Position numbers and translations under genes: made by a program. From positions 62,001 through 126,000 of the forward strand of contig NZ_JAIMJA010000013.1 of assembly GCF_021295315.1 (NCBI RefSeq): a DNA stretch of 64,000 nucleotides, given 5' to 3'. This DNA comes from Motilimonas cestriensis. GTDB taxonomy: Bacteria > Pseudomonadota > Gammaproteobacteria > Enterobacterales > CBDFNC01. Below the pieces are notes generated by a model. That model had not been told where the DNA came from and did no database searches. It saw nothing but the letters and a program-made list of their open reading frames with translations. The first letter of the stretch is position 1, and each line of letters begins with the position of its first letter. Shown in pieces: positions 33,750 to 42,704 of this stretch.

Positions 33750-34991
33750 TTATTCGCCAGGTTTATACCAAGCGTCCATGCCTTTTTGCAATCGGTCCGC
33801 GGCATCTTTTGGTGTCATGGTACCATTAATTACGCCAACACTGGTGTCCCAAATTTCTAGTTCTAGGCTAGGTTCACCACGGTTTAAAATTTGGTAAGAG
33901 TTACGAATGGTTGAATCACACGTGTCACGCCAAGCTATCATGGCTTTAGCGGTAGGATCGTCAACATCAATAAAATGGTTCGATAACGAGAAGAAACCCG
34001 GCAACGCATTGGTATAAATAGCGGCGAACTCTCCAGTTGTCATCCATTTTAAGAAGGTTTCAGCGTCCTTCTTATTGGTCGTATTGGCATTGATACCTAC
34101 ACCTATGTCGGTATGGTCACTGATGTAACATTCGTCATCTGCTTTTTCTACCGGCGGCATAAATACACCGAGATCTAACTTAGTGTTAAAGGCTGCAATA
34201 TCCCATGAACCCGCTGGGTAAATAGCGGCTTTTTGATCACCAAACATCGCAATAGCATCATTATAGGTGCGAGTTTGGTAGCCTTCGCCCATATATGGCC
34301 CCCACTTAGCAAGCTGTTCAAATACTTTTACATATTGCGGTTCATTGAGTTTTTCATCGCCGTCAATCACTGCCAAGCGGCCGTCTTCACCTTTCCAGTA
34401 GTTAGGACCAATATTTTGAAAGCCCATTGTGGCGGCTTCCCATTTATCATTGGTACCCATGGCAATAGGTGTGTACTTGCCACTGGCTTTTACTTTATCA
34501 AGTGCTGAATAGAACTCGGCATTGGTTTTAGGAGGCGTCAATCCTAGCTCTTTAAAGATGGTTTTGTTGTAAAAGAAGCCATGGATAACCGATGCCATCG
34601 GTAAGCAAAATGATTGCGCTCCGTTATCTGTTTGCCATGCAGCTTTGGCAAAGTTTGGAAAATTACCCATACCGTCTAGCTCGGTAATATCGGTCAGATA
34701 TCCGGCTTGGAACAGTTTTAGCGAGTCATCGAAAGGCCGGCAAGTAATCAGATCGCCCGCGGTGCCATCGGCTAATTTTTTGTCGAGAGTGCTGTTGTAG
34801 TCGGTTGCATTGGTATGGATAAAGGAAACCTTAATATCAGGATGTTTAGCGTTAAATGCTGGAATAATGACGTCATTCCAAATGGCCGCATCTTCACGCC
34901 AGCTCTCGATTGAAATATTACCAGCCTGGGCAATGGAGGCCGATAATAAAATGGATGTGCCTATAGCATAAGGCAAGATTTTTAACTTCAT
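33750..34991 (-). CDS. ABC-type carbohydrate-binding periplasmic protein (orphan)
   Basis: A 413-residue family-1 solute-binding protein: signal ILPYAIGTSILLSASIAQA, then GNISIESWREDAAIWNDVIIPAFNAKHPDIKV (typical UgpB/MalE-like opening). The middle has FCLPMASVIHGFFYNKTIFKELGLTPPKT and the C-lobe AAIYPAGSWDIAAF with tryptophans that usually stack on sugars. No permease or ATPase gene is next to it; the flanking genes are an amino-acid operon and a chemoreceptor. The terminator after its stop isolates it from the amino-acid operon. It therefore may serve as a ligand carrier for the adjacent chemoreceptor (inference), or work with a transporter encoded elsewhere. Confidence 0.88.
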   Translation of the reverse strand: MKLKILPYAIGTSILLSASIAQAGNISIESWREDAAIWNDVIIPAFNAKHPDIKVSFIHTNATDYNSTLDKKLADGTAGDLITCRPFDDSLKLFQAGYLTDITELDGMGNFPNFAKAAWQTDNGAQSFCLPMASVIHGFFYNKTIFKELGLTPPKTNAEFYSALDKVKASGKYTPIAMGTNDKWEAATMGFQNIGPNYWKGEDGRLAVIDGDEKLNEPQYVKVFEQLAKWGPYMGEGYQTRTYNDAIAMFGDQKAAIYPAGSWDIAAFNTKLDLGVFMPPVEKADDECYISDHTDIGVGINANTTNKKDAETFLKWMTTGEFAAIYTNALPGFFSLSNHFIDVDDPTAKAMIAWRDTCDSTIRNSYQILNRGEPSLELEIWDTSVGVINGTMTPKDAADRLQKGMDAWYKPGE

Positions 34992-35059
34992 TACGAACCC
35001 CTTCTTGGGTTAATTAACATATCCTCATTTCTTAACTTGTTACTGAAATGAGGGGCAGA

Positions 35060-37042
35060 CTAAACTTTGAAGCGTCGGATCAAGGCTTGTTGTTGTTCAA
35101 TTAGCTGCGCTAATACTTCACTGATCCGCGCTGAATCACTGGCTTCTCGTTCGGTTTCTAGCGCTACTTCGGTGATGCCATTGATATTTCTAGCGATGTC
35201 TTGGCTAACCGTTATTTGCTCTTCAGTGGCTTGCGCGACATGAACACTCATTTCTTTAATCGCTTCCATGCGGGACGCAACGGCTTGTAGGGCTTCATCG
35301 GTGAGACGAGTTTGGTCGACACAATAGTTGGTTTGCTCTTGGCTTTGGTGCATCACATTGGCAACTTGACGGGAGCTTTTTTGTAAGTTTTCGATCATGG
35401 CTTGGATTTCAACAGTTGATTGCTGAGTCCGTGTGGCTAAGGTGCGTACTTCGTCGGCTACTACAGCAAATCCTCGGCCTTGCTCACCCGCTCGCGCTGC
35501 TTCAATCGCGGCATTTAATGCCAGTAGGTTGGTTTGCTCCGCTATACCGCGAATAACATCGAGAATGCTGCCAATATTGGCGCTAAATTCTTCGAGCTTT
35601 TGTGTGATGCTAACGGCTTCATTGATTGAACTGGCTAGCTCTTCTGTCAATTGGCGGTTTTTGGCTACCAGCTCTCTACCTGTGTCGGTATCTTCGTTTG
35701 CTAATGTCACTTCAGATAAAGTATTTTCAGTTGAGCGGAATACTTCGCCGACACTGACTTCCATCTCGGAGATGGCAGTGGCAACTTGGTCGGTTTGATT
35801 TTTTTGATCGGCGACTCGTGCCATCGTGCGATCGCTGATTTCTGCGGCGTTATTAGCTTCTTGTACCAGTTGGAGTGAGCCCTGACTGATTTTACTGAGC
35901 ACCTCCGCCATGCTGTCGACTAAAGTATTTAGGGACTCAGACAAGGTGCCAAACTCATCGTTGGATTGGTAATCAACCCTTTGCGTCATATTACCTTCAG
36001 CCATGACTTTCAATACCGGCGTAATTAATGCCAGTGGCTTGTGAATACTACGTGCAATGGTAAAGCCGATAATAGCGGCTACCGCTGCTGAAATAAGGGT
36101 CACTATGATGATGTAAAATACCGCTGTTTTAACGGCTTTGTCGGCGGTGTTTTTTGCTGTTTCAGACTCGTTCTGAGCTTGGGCAGTAAAGCTGGTGAGT
36201 AGTTGCTCTACCTGAGCCATTTGTTGGTTTGCTTGTTCAGTTAGTCGTACGATGTTTTTTTCTAGTTTTTGTTGTTTAAGCATCAGGGGCAGTAAGCCTT
36301 GCTCAGAAATACTGATGTCCCTAAGTTTATTTACAGCGCTGTTAAAGCGTATGATGACACCTTCATCTACTTTTATTTTTTTGGCGCCAGACAAAGCTTT
36401 TTCTATATCAGAGGTCAGGGCTTGTTGCAGTGCGACCAAGTTAGTTTTTATTCCGGCGCGACGTATTTCTCTTAAGTCACGGGCTATGCCACTGGTCACA
36501 CGCTCTGCTTTATTGCGTTGTGAGCGTTTATTGGCCGTTTCACCCAGTAACAGCAGCGTTGCTTGCTGAAAGTTATCTTCCTGTTTGACAAAATCGTCTC
36601 GTAAAGCAGATAAAGCGTTAAGGGTTTCGACTAAATTTTTGTGCTCAGACAATATTTGCTCAGCCAAGTTAAAATAATTACTCGCGGCTGTTTGTACTTC
36701 GTTAAAGCTACTTTGAATGCTTGGATCTAAGGCTTTGCTACTACTGAGTTGTTGGCTGATGTGCTCGAATTGGATTTTTTCAGTTTCAAACTGCTCTTGA
36801 TGGATGCTGAGGTCAGCTATTTCATAGGTGGTGCGGTATTCAAGTAAGCTGCGATTGTTTTTTAGCAGCGCCTCTTTCAATTCGGCACTGGAAATAAGTA
36901 ACGGGGTAGTTTCTTCTGTTACTGTTTTGAGACTTAAATTTATTTGCTTAGTGTTTAAATAGCTAATGCCGCCCAAGATAGCGAGCAGAATAAACATTAA
37001 GATGAAGCCTGCGATCGTTCGCTGAATGATACTTAGGCGCAT
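35060..37042 (-). CDS. methyl-accepting chemotaxis protein with large helical periplasmic domain
   Basis: A 660-residue receptor. Helix 1 lies at about 8-28 ([20 protein letters not shown]). A periplasmic domain of about 270 residues is almost entirely helical and long enough for a bimodular (HBM-like) sensor. Helix 2 is at about 310-332, followed by HAMP ([21 protein letters not shown]) and the signalling coil with tip [41 protein letters not shown], stated here only as visible motif parts. No C-terminal docking pentapeptide is seen. It is immediately upstream of the orphan sugar-binding protein (68 bp), so co-transcription is likely. The ATG after GAGGGATC is used. Confidence 0.92.
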   Translation of the reverse strand: MRLSIIQRTIAGFILMFILLAILGGISYLNTKQINLSLKTVTEETTPLLISSAELKEALLKNNRSLLEYRTTYEIADLSIHQEQFETEKIQFEHISQQLSSSKALDPSIQSSFNEVQTAASNYFNLAEQILSEHKNLVETLNALSALRDDFVKQEDNFQQATLLLLGETANKRSQRNKAERVTSGIARDLREIRRAGIKTNLVALQQALTSDIEKALSGAKKIKVDEGVIIRFNSAVNKLRDISISEQGLLPLMLKQQKLEKNIVRLTEQANQQMAQVEQLLTSFTAQAQNESETAKNTADKAVKTAVFYIIIVTLISAAVAAIIGFTIARSIHKPLALITPVLKVMAEGNMTQRVDYQSNDEFGTLSESLNTLVDSMAEVLSKISQGSLQLVQEANNAAEISDRTMARVADQKNQTDQVATAISEMEVSVGEVFRSTENTLSEVTLANEDTDTGRELVAKNRQLTEELASSINEAVSITQKLEEFSANIGSILDVIRGIAEQTNLLALNAAIEAARAGEQGRGFAVVADEVRTLATRTQQSTVEIQAMIENLQKSSRQVANVMHQSQEQTNYCVDQTRLTDEALQAVASRMEAIKEMSVHVAQATEEQITVSQDIARNINGITEVALETEREASDSARISEVLAQLIEQQQALIRRFKV

Positions 37043-37251
37043 GATCCCTCGACCCACTGATTATTAATTTTTTAAGCATAGAGTAGAGATAGCGGTTTGC
37101 ACGATATAGAGTTGCTTGTTGACTTATTTTTTACATTTGCACTGTGCGGTTATGAACTTTACGTTAAGGTTGAGTGACAATCTTATTGAGACGATTGCAG
37201 TGCTAAGCTTTGTTTGCTATTTTAATTTTGTTTTTATATATGGATATGCGT

Positions 37252-37584
37252 ATGTTTGAGCATGAGTATTTAAAATTACTGGGCGATGAAACACGTATTT
37301 GTTGCTTGTTGTTGATTTATAACAAAAAAGTTATGTGTGTATGCGAGTTGACGGAGACATTGCAATTAAGCCAGCCGAAAATTTCACGGCATTTGGCCTT
37401 ACTGCGCCAAGCTGGAATACTAACGAGCGAGCGAAAGGGGCAGTGGGTTTATTATCAACTGGCAGTGGATTTACCGCCTTGGTTTTATGATTTACTACAG
37501 CAATTAATTGAAAGTGGAACGTTGCAAAAAAGTTATCACGTTGATGTAACAAGACTGAATACAGCCAATGTGTGCTGTGACTAA
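37252..37584 (+). CDS. arsR: ArsR-family arsenic-responsive repressor
   Basis: A 110-residue winged-helix repressor. The arsenic-binding motif VMCVCELTETL and recognition helix QLSQPKISRHLALLRQAGIL match classical ArsR, with GQWVYYQL as the wing. A second cysteine cluster ends the protein (NVCCD). As(III) binding to the CVC thiols releases it from DNA. The ATG before FEHEYLKLLGDETR is used by comparison with E. coli ArsR; ATG codons 2 and 4 codons upstream are possible. The AT-rich stretch TATATGGATATGCGTATG just upstream is a candidate operator. It is the first gene of the arsenate operon, 13 bp before gapdh. Confidence 0.9.
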   Translation: MFEHEYLKLLGDETRICCLLLIYNKKVMCVCELTETLQLSQPKISRHLALLRQAGILTSERKGQWVYYQLAVDLPPWFYDLLQQLIESGTLQKSYHVDVTRLNTANVCCD

Positions 37585-37597
37585 AAAGGAAAGAGTT

Positions 37598-38599
37598 ATG
37601 GCAATTAAAGTTGGGATTAATGGATTTGGTCGTATTGGCCGCTTGGCTTTACGTGCTGCTTTTGATTGGCCTGAATTAGAATTTGTGCAAATTAATGATG
37701 TGGCTGGAGATGCCGCCACACTAGCGCATTTATTGGAGTTTGATTCAATTCAAGGTCGGTGGCATCACCAAGTAACGGCAATAGATGATTCTTTAGTGGT
37801 TAACGGACAGTCAATAAAAGCTACCCAGCAGCGAGAGATCGCCGACGTTGACTGGTCTGGTTGTGATGTGGTGATTGAAGCCACAGGTGTTCATCGTGAT
37901 GTGCATTTTTTAAACCAATATTTGGCGCAGGGCGTTAAGCGCGTAGTGGTCTCAGCACCAGTGAAAAATGACGCTGTGGCTAATATTGTGGTTGGGGTGA
38001 ATGAGCAGGTGTTTAACCCTGATTTACATCGTATTGTGACGGCGGCATCTTGTACGACTAACTGCATTGCCCCTGTGGTTAAGGTTATTCACGAGCAGCT
38101 CGGCATCGAGAATGCTTCATTTACCACCATACATAATCTGACTAATACACAAACCATTTTAGATGCTCCCCATAAAGATCTACGCCGTGCCCGAGCGTGC
38201 GGCGTTAGCTTGATCCCAACTACTACGGGATCGGCGAAAGCGATTGTAGAAATTTTCCCTGAACTTGCCGGGAAAATTGATGGTCATGCGGTACGTGTTC
38301 CTTTAGCCAATGCGTCATTAACAGATATCATTTTCCAAGTGAAGCAAGAGACAACGCCTGAGCAAGTTAATGCATTATTACAGCAAGCCGCAGAAGGTGA
38401 ATTAAAGGGCATTCTTGGGTTTGAAACGCGGCCATTGGTATCGATTGATTATAAAGGTGATCAAAGATCAACCATTGTCGATGCATTATCGACTATGGTG
38501 GTGGGCGGTAAAATGGTGAAAATTTATGCTTGGTATGACAATGAGATGGGTTATGCCACGCGCACAGCTGAGTTAGTACGCATTGTTGGCTTGGCTTAG
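37598..38599 (+). CDS. gapdh: ArsJ-associated glyceraldehyde-3-phosphate dehydrogenase
   Basis: A 333-residue GAPDH: NAD-binding start VGINGFGRIGRLALRAAFD, catalytic cysteine in TAASCTTNCIAPVVKVI, and closing WYDNEMGYATRTAELVRI. In arsJ operons this enzyme uses arsenate in place of phosphate on glyceraldehyde-3-phosphate to make 1-arseno-3-phosphoglycerate. ArsJ then expels that product, which falls apart outside the cell (established for Pseudomonas). Context (arsR before, arsJ after) makes this role more likely than glycolysis. Strong ribosome site (AAAAGGAAAGAGTT). Its 3' end is copied three more times downstream in an 80-bp tandem array. Confidence 0.94.
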   Translation: MAIKVGINGFGRIGRLALRAAFDWPELEFVQINDVAGDAATLAHLLEFDSIQGRWHHQVTAIDDSLVVNGQSIKATQQREIADVDWSGCDVVIEATGVHRDVHFLNQYLAQGVKRVVVSAPVKNDAVANIVVGVNEQVFNPDLHRIVTAASCTTNCIAPVVKVIHEQLGIENASFTTIHNLTNTQTILDAPHKDLRRARACGVSLIPTTTGSAKAIVEIFPELAGKIDGHAVRVPLANASLTDIIFQVKQETTPEQVNALLQQAAEGELKGILGFETRPLVSIDYKGDQRSTIVDALSTMVVGGKMVKIYAWYDNEMGYATRTAELVRIVGLA

Positions 38600-38840
38600 T
38601 TATAGAGAGCGATGAACAAAATGGGTTATGCAACCATGACCGAGCAGCAGAGTTAGTTCGCATTGTTGGCTTGGCTTAGTTATAGAGAGCGATTAACAAA
38701 ATGGGTTATGCAACCATGACCAAGCAGCAGAGTTAGTACGCATTGTTGGCTTGGCTTAGTTATAGAGAGCGATTAACAAAATGGGTTATGCAACCATGAC
38801 CGAGCAGCTGAGTTAGTACGCATTGTTGGCTTAGCTTAAT
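38546..38840 (+). repeat. four-copy 80-bp tandem repeat starting in the 3' end of gapdh
   Basis: The block GCATTGTTGGCTT recurs with CATTG at 38581, 38661, 38741 and 38821, an exact 80-bp period. Copy 1 is the last 18 or so codons of gapdh plus its stop. Copies 2-4 carry a 5-bp insertion after GGGTTATGC and single-base differences (GAACAAA/TTAACAAA, CGAGCAG/CAAGCAG). Each extra copy keeps the piece that encodes the gapdh tail but is not in a continuous frame. The array fills the gap before the phosphatase gene. Confidence 0.95.
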
Positions 38841-38855
38841 GAGCTGGAGAGATAG

Positions 38856-39353
38856 ATGACACATCCTACTTGGCAACTGCCATTAAATAACCAAGGTGCA
38901 GAGCTAGTACTGACACCTTGTCCAGGCACTAAAGGCACGGATTTAGAATCCTCACTGCGCCAGTTAAAAGATCGTGGCGTAAAAGCGGTGGTGACGGCCC
39001 TTAATGAAGCTGAAATGGAAAAGGCGGGAGTGGCAGAGTTAAGCCAGTTAACGCAAAAATTGGGTATGCAGTGGTTTCATTGTCCAATTGAAGATGATCA
39101 GGCGCCTGATGCCAACTTCAAAATAGATTGGTTAAATGCGTCTCCTGAATTGCATCAATTGCTCGATAACAATCAAGCCGTGGCGCTGCATTGCATGGGG
39201 GGATCGGGTCGCACCGGTTTGCTTGCTGCGCATATTTTGTTAGAGCGCGGTTGGGATTTAGACACCATTAAAACGCGAGTACAAGCGTTACGTCCCGGTG
39301 CATTTACCAAGGCGGTACAAGTTGATTATGTGGGGCAGCTAGTCACACCATAA
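38856..39353 (+). CDS. dual-specificity/tyrosine phosphatase-like protein (CDKN3-like) in the ars operon
   Basis: A 165-residue protein with the cysteine phosphatase loop ALHCMGGSGRTGLLAAHILLE (C-X5-R) and general-acid loop region HCPIEDDQAPD. Length and motifs fit the small phosphatases annotated as CDKN3 family. The fold also resembles thiol-based arsenate reductases. A role with arsenate or with the phospho/arseno-ester made by gapdh is a guess from context. ATG after CTGGAGAGATAG. It lies between the tandem repeat and arsJ on the same strand. Confidence 0.85.
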   Translation: MTHPTWQLPLNNQGAELVLTPCPGTKGTDLESSLRQLKDRGVKAVVTALNEAEMEKAGVAELSQLTQKLGMQWFHCPIEDDQAPDANFKIDWLNASPELHQLLDNNQAVALHCMGGSGRTGLLAAHILLERGWDLDTIKTRVQALRPGAFTKAVQVDYVGQLVTP

Positions 39354-39361
39354 ACACCAGT

Positions 39362-39406
39362 TTGTAGCGGTAATGTGGTTACCATGACGCGGTGTTGCCG
39401 CTACAA
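39362..39406 (+). other. inverted repeat between the phosphatase and arsJ genes
   Basis: Outer arms TTGTAGCGG / CCGCTACAA enclose a smaller dyad GGTAA-TGTGG-TTACC. The inner piece TTACCATGAC (39379-39388) is the exact reverse of the island core GTCATGGTAA. It may be an intercistronic RNA hairpin; the core match could be chance. Confidence 0.4.
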
Positions 39407-39468
39407 GTGTTATGACTATTAACCCTTAGTGCTATGTTTTGACTCTTTGTTTTATTGAGGAACCAGCC

Positions 39469-40671
39469 GTGCTTTCAAGTTTGCCTAAATCGGTGCGCCA
39501 GTATTTATTGGTTACGTTTAACTACTGGAATTTCACCGTTACCGATGGCGCGTTGCGTATGTTGGTGGTGCTGTACTTCTATGATTTGGGTTATGGTGCA
39601 TTAGCCATTGCTTCCTTATTCTTGTTTTATGAATTCTTTGGTGTGGTGACTAATCTATTGGGCGGTTGGTTAGGTGCTCGGGTTGGCCTGAACCGCACCA
39701 TGAATATCGGTTTGTTGCTGCAAGTGGTGGCACTGTTAATGCTGACCGTGCCGCCTGATTGGCTAGTAATGGCGTGGGTAATGCTTGCGCAGGCATTATC
39801 GGGCATAGCGAAAGATTTAAATAAGATGAGCGCGAAAAGCGCGATCAAAACCTTAGTGCCAAGTGACCAGCAAGGCAAACTTTATCAATGGGTTGCTTTA
39901 TTAACGGGCTCTAAAAATGCCCTTAAAGGTGCAGGCTTTTTTGTTGGTGGGCTATTGCTGCATTACTTGGGCTTTCAGCTGGCAGTATTGGCGATGGCAG
40001 TGGTGTTGTTGCTGGTGTTTATCGGCAGTGTGCTGAGCTTGGATGCCAGTTTAGGCAAAGCAAAAAGCAAACCTAAGTTTAATGAGCTGTTCGCAAAATC
40101 GCGTGGTATTAATATCTTATCCTTGGCGCGTATGTGTTTGTTTGGCGCGCGTGATATTTGGTTTGTGGTGGCGCTGCCGATTTATCTAGCCAGTGTGTTT
40201 GACTGGAGCCATGGTCAGGTGGGTGGCTTTCTGGCGCTATGGATCATTGGCTATGGTGTGGTGCAAGGTTTTGCGCCTTATTTTACCGGTAAGCGTCGCG
40301 GCGTGGTGCCCAGTGGTTCTGCGGCGGTGCTTTGGGCTGGGCTGCTCACGTTAGTGACGGCTGCGATTGCCCTTAGTGTGCAGATGGAATGGCAGTCAGA
40401 ATACGTCATCGTGCTTGGTTTACTGGTGTTTGGCGCGGTATTTGCGATTAACTCGTCGTTACATTCTTATTTAATCGTCAGTTACGCTAAGGAAGACGGG
40501 GCTTCGCTGGATGTGGGTTTTTATTATATGGCCAATGCGATGGGGCGTTTAATTGGCACTATATTATCGGGTTGGCTATTTCAAACCATGGGCTTTGCGG
40601 CTTGTTTGTGGGCTTCGGCAATATTTTTATTGGTGACCACTTTAGTATCATTGGCATTGCCGAAACATTGA
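39469..40671 (+). CDS. arsJ: ArsJ, 1-arseno-3-phosphoglycerate efflux transporter (MFS)
   Basis: A 400-residue major-facilitator protein with about 12 helices. The N-terminal SVRQYLLVTFNYWNFTVTDGALRMLVVLYFYDLGYG and the loops IAKDLNKMSAKSAIKTL and LTGSKNALKGAGFF are characteristic of ArsJ. It exports the unstable organoarsenical made by the operon's GAPDH and so gives arsenate resistance (known for the family). GTG start after GAGGAACCAGCC; the longer TTG frame is less likely. Last gene of the operon. Confidence 0.94.
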   Translation: MLSSLPKSVRQYLLVTFNYWNFTVTDGALRMLVVLYFYDLGYGALAIASLFLFYEFFGVVTNLLGGWLGARVGLNRTMNIGLLLQVVALLMLTVPPDWLVMAWVMLAQALSGIAKDLNKMSAKSAIKTLVPSDQQGKLYQWVALLTGSKNALKGAGFFVGGLLLHYLGFQLAVLAMAVVLLLVFIGSVLSLDASLGKAKSKPKFNELFAKSRGINILSLARMCLFGARDIWFVVALPIYLASVFDWSHGQVGGFLALWIIGYGVVQGFAPYFTGKRRGVVPSGSAAVLWAGLLTLVTAAIALSVQMEWQSEYVIVLGLLVFGAVFAINSSLHSYLIVSYAKEDGASLDVGFYYMANAMGRLIGTILSGWLFQTMGFAACLWASAIFLLVTTLVSLALPKH

Positions 40672-40726
40672 AAAAGGTTCATTTAGCTAAATCAGTACGT
40701 ATACCTCTCCCTTCTTCTTAAGGTTA

Positions 40727-40748
40727 TCTTAAGGTTTCATAACCATAC
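40727..40748 (+). promoter_or_regulatory. PmrA/BasR-like box upstream of eptA
   Basis: CTTAAGGTT occurs twice with an exact 11-bp period (40727 and 40738). This equals the known PmrA box pattern of TTAAG half-sites. A -10-like CATACT lies a few bases downstream, before the eptA start. No pmrAB genes are in the window. Confidence 0.7.
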
Positions 40749-40781
40749 TTAGAGTCTGTCTCATTATTTAGGCTCTTAGAT

Positions 40782-42422
40782 TTGAAATCGATAATCCCTA
40801 CTAAATTATTTACCACGACTTGGACACTAAGTTATGAGCAAGTGATAGTGATGCTTGCGTTATATTTTGCCATCGTGTTGAATTTCCCCGTGACTCAAAA
40901 GCTGTATCAACTTGCCGGAGAGGGGCATTTAGCTTTTGCTTTGTCACCCTCTTTGGTGTTGTTTTGCTGCTTTCTCATTATTTTTAGTTTATTGGCGATT
41001 CCGTATCTGTTTAAGCCTTTATTAACGCTTATTACCTTATCTTCTGCTGCGGCAACTTACGCCATTTGGAAATACCAAATAGTGTTTGACTACGGCATGG
41101 TCGAAAACATATTAGCGACTAACTCGGGTGAGGCGTTGTCATATGTGAATATTTACTCTGTGCTGTATTGCTTGGTGTTGGGCGGTTTACCAGTATTGTT
41201 GTTATACCGAACGCATATTTTATCTCGAGAGAGTTGGCTAAAAGCAGGATTATTTCGCGCTGGTCTAGTTGTTGCTGCGTGCCTGATGCTCGCCTTGTTA
41301 ACGGCGTTTTTTTATAAAGATTATGCTTCTGTTGGACGAAATAATCGCTATATCACCAAGATGATTGTGCCTGCGCACGTTTATTATGGGGTTAAGTATG
41401 TCAAACGTACTTTCTTTACTACTCCCTTGCAGTATGTCGAACTCGGTAAAGATGCGACAGTAAAGCCGAGCAAAAACGGTAAACCAAACTTAGTGGTGTT
41501 AGTGATTGGCGAAACGGCACGCGCCCACAACATGCAATACAATGGCTATCAAAGGGAGACTAATCCCTATACCCAAGGGCTTAACTTAATTGCATTGCAA
41601 AGTGTGTCTTCTTGCGGCACGGCGACTGCCCATTCTTTACCTTGTATGATGTCAAACTTAAGTCATGATAATTATAAGCGTGAGCGGGCGGATAGCCAAG
41701 ATAACGTGCTCGATGTTATGGCCCATGCTGGCGTGGATGTAACTTGGTTAGAAAATGACGGCGGTGACAAACATGTGGCGAAAAATATCACCAAACATGA
41801 ACTGACGTTAAGCCAAGGTTGGGATGGTTGCCAAAGTTTAAGTTGTTATGATGAAGTGTTAGTGCAGCAGTTAGCACAATTAGTTGACGCGAAAGACAAG
41901 CCCAGTGATCAGTTAGTGGCGCTGCATATTATTGGTAGCCACGGCCCTACTTATTATCAGCGTTACCCAAAAGACATGGAAGTGTTTAAGCCCGCTTGTC
42001 GTCGCAGTGACATTGAAAACTGCAGCGATGAAGAGATAGTAAATGTGTATGACAATACCTTGGTCTATACCGATTATGTGTTGGCACAAACTATTAAACT
42101 GTTACCAGGTTACAGTGAGCAATATAACGTGGCGTTGATGTATTTGTCGGATCATGGAGAATCACTTGGCGAAAATGGCTTGTACCTACATGGCACGCCT
42201 TATGCCTTTGCGCCAACTGAACAAACTCAAGTGCCATGGTTGATTTGGTTACCTGAAGAGTACGCGTCAACGCAAGGGATTAACCGTGATTGCTTAGCGC
42301 AAGCTGCTAAAACGGGCACTTTCTCCCATGACAATTTATTTCACAGTTTATTAGGTTTTTATGGTGTGGAAACCCAAGCTAAACAGGCGGAATTGGATTT
42401 CATCGCTGGGTGTCGAGGTTAG
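40782..42422 (+). CDS. eptA: lipid A phosphoethanolamine transferase
   Basis: A 546-residue inner-membrane enzyme with five N-terminal helices (to about residue 175) and a periplasmic alkaline-phosphatase-fold domain. Catalytic marks: VVLVIGETARAHNMQYNGYQRETNP (metal-binding E), SCGTATAHSLPCMMSNL (threonine nucleophile), IIGSHGPTYYQRYP, and YLSDHGESLGENGLYLHGTPY. It moves phosphoethanolamine from phosphatidylethanolamine to lipid A, which lowers polymyxin binding. The start is TTG with only a weak AGG upstream; the first ATG would cut into helix 1. A PmrA-type box lies just before it. Confidence 0.93.
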   Translation: MKSIIPTKLFTTTWTLSYEQVIVMLALYFAIVLNFPVTQKLYQLAGEGHLAFALSPSLVLFCCFLIIFSLLAIPYLFKPLLTLITLSSAAATYAIWKYQIVFDYGMVENILATNSGEALSYVNIYSVLYCLVLGGLPVLLLYRTHILSRESWLKAGLFRAGLVVAACLMLALLTAFFYKDYASVGRNNRYITKMIVPAHVYYGVKYVKRTFFTTPLQYVELGKDATVKPSKNGKPNLVVLVIGETARAHNMQYNGYQRETNPYTQGLNLIALQSVSSCGTATAHSLPCMMSNLSHDNYKRERADSQDNVLDVMAHAGVDVTWLENDGGDKHVAKNITKHELTLSQGWDGCQSLSCYDEVLVQQLAQLVDAKDKPSDQLVALHIIGSHGPTYYQRYPKDMEVFKPACRRSDIENCSDEEIVNVYDNTLVYTDYVLAQTIKLLPGYSEQYNVALMYLSDHGESLGENGLYLHGTPYAFAPTEQTQVPWLIWLPEEYASTQGINRDCLAQAAKTGTFSHDNLFHSLLGFYGVETQAKQAELDFIAGCRG

Positions 42423-42465
42423 GATTTACCATAGGGCAAACTTACAGATTTAGAGAGCGTTAATA

Positions 42466-42497
42466 AAAGCCCAAGCTCTCACTTGGGCTTTTTTTGT
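42466..42497. terminator. terminator of eptA; originally probably shared with gor
   Basis: AAAGCCCAAG / CTTGGGCTTT around CTCTCA, followed by a T-run. It ends only 3 bp before the island core at 42501. Read on the other strand it would sit just behind the reconstructed original gor stop codon, so before island insertion it probably served both convergent genes. Confidence 0.88.
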
Positions 42498-42500
42498 TAA

Positions 42501-42704
42501 GTCATGGTAATGGTTTACCGCCACACTGCAGTGGTATAGAAAATCTGGAAACCCTTGTGGTACTAGTGTTGCTAAAAGTATCCAAGCTTTTCCAGAGATT
42601 GCGCCAAATGGCACCTTTCAGCAAGTATCATCAAAGCTATTTTCCAGATCTTCAAGTTAGCCCGCCTGTCAGAGTTGAACAGGCAGGTTAAGCTTGTCGT
42701 AGGT
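42501..42704. other. left island end (attachment core plus non-coding end region)
   Basis: The core GTCATGGTAA is followed by TGGTTTACC, making a TGGTAA / TTACC dyad with a 4-bp centre, then CACACT and AGTGG. The remaining 170 bp have no gene. A hairpin GCCTGTC / GACAGGC-like piece near the TrlF stop could end that operon. The segment up to about 42600 is recognisably repeated at 50612. Confidence 0.75.
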
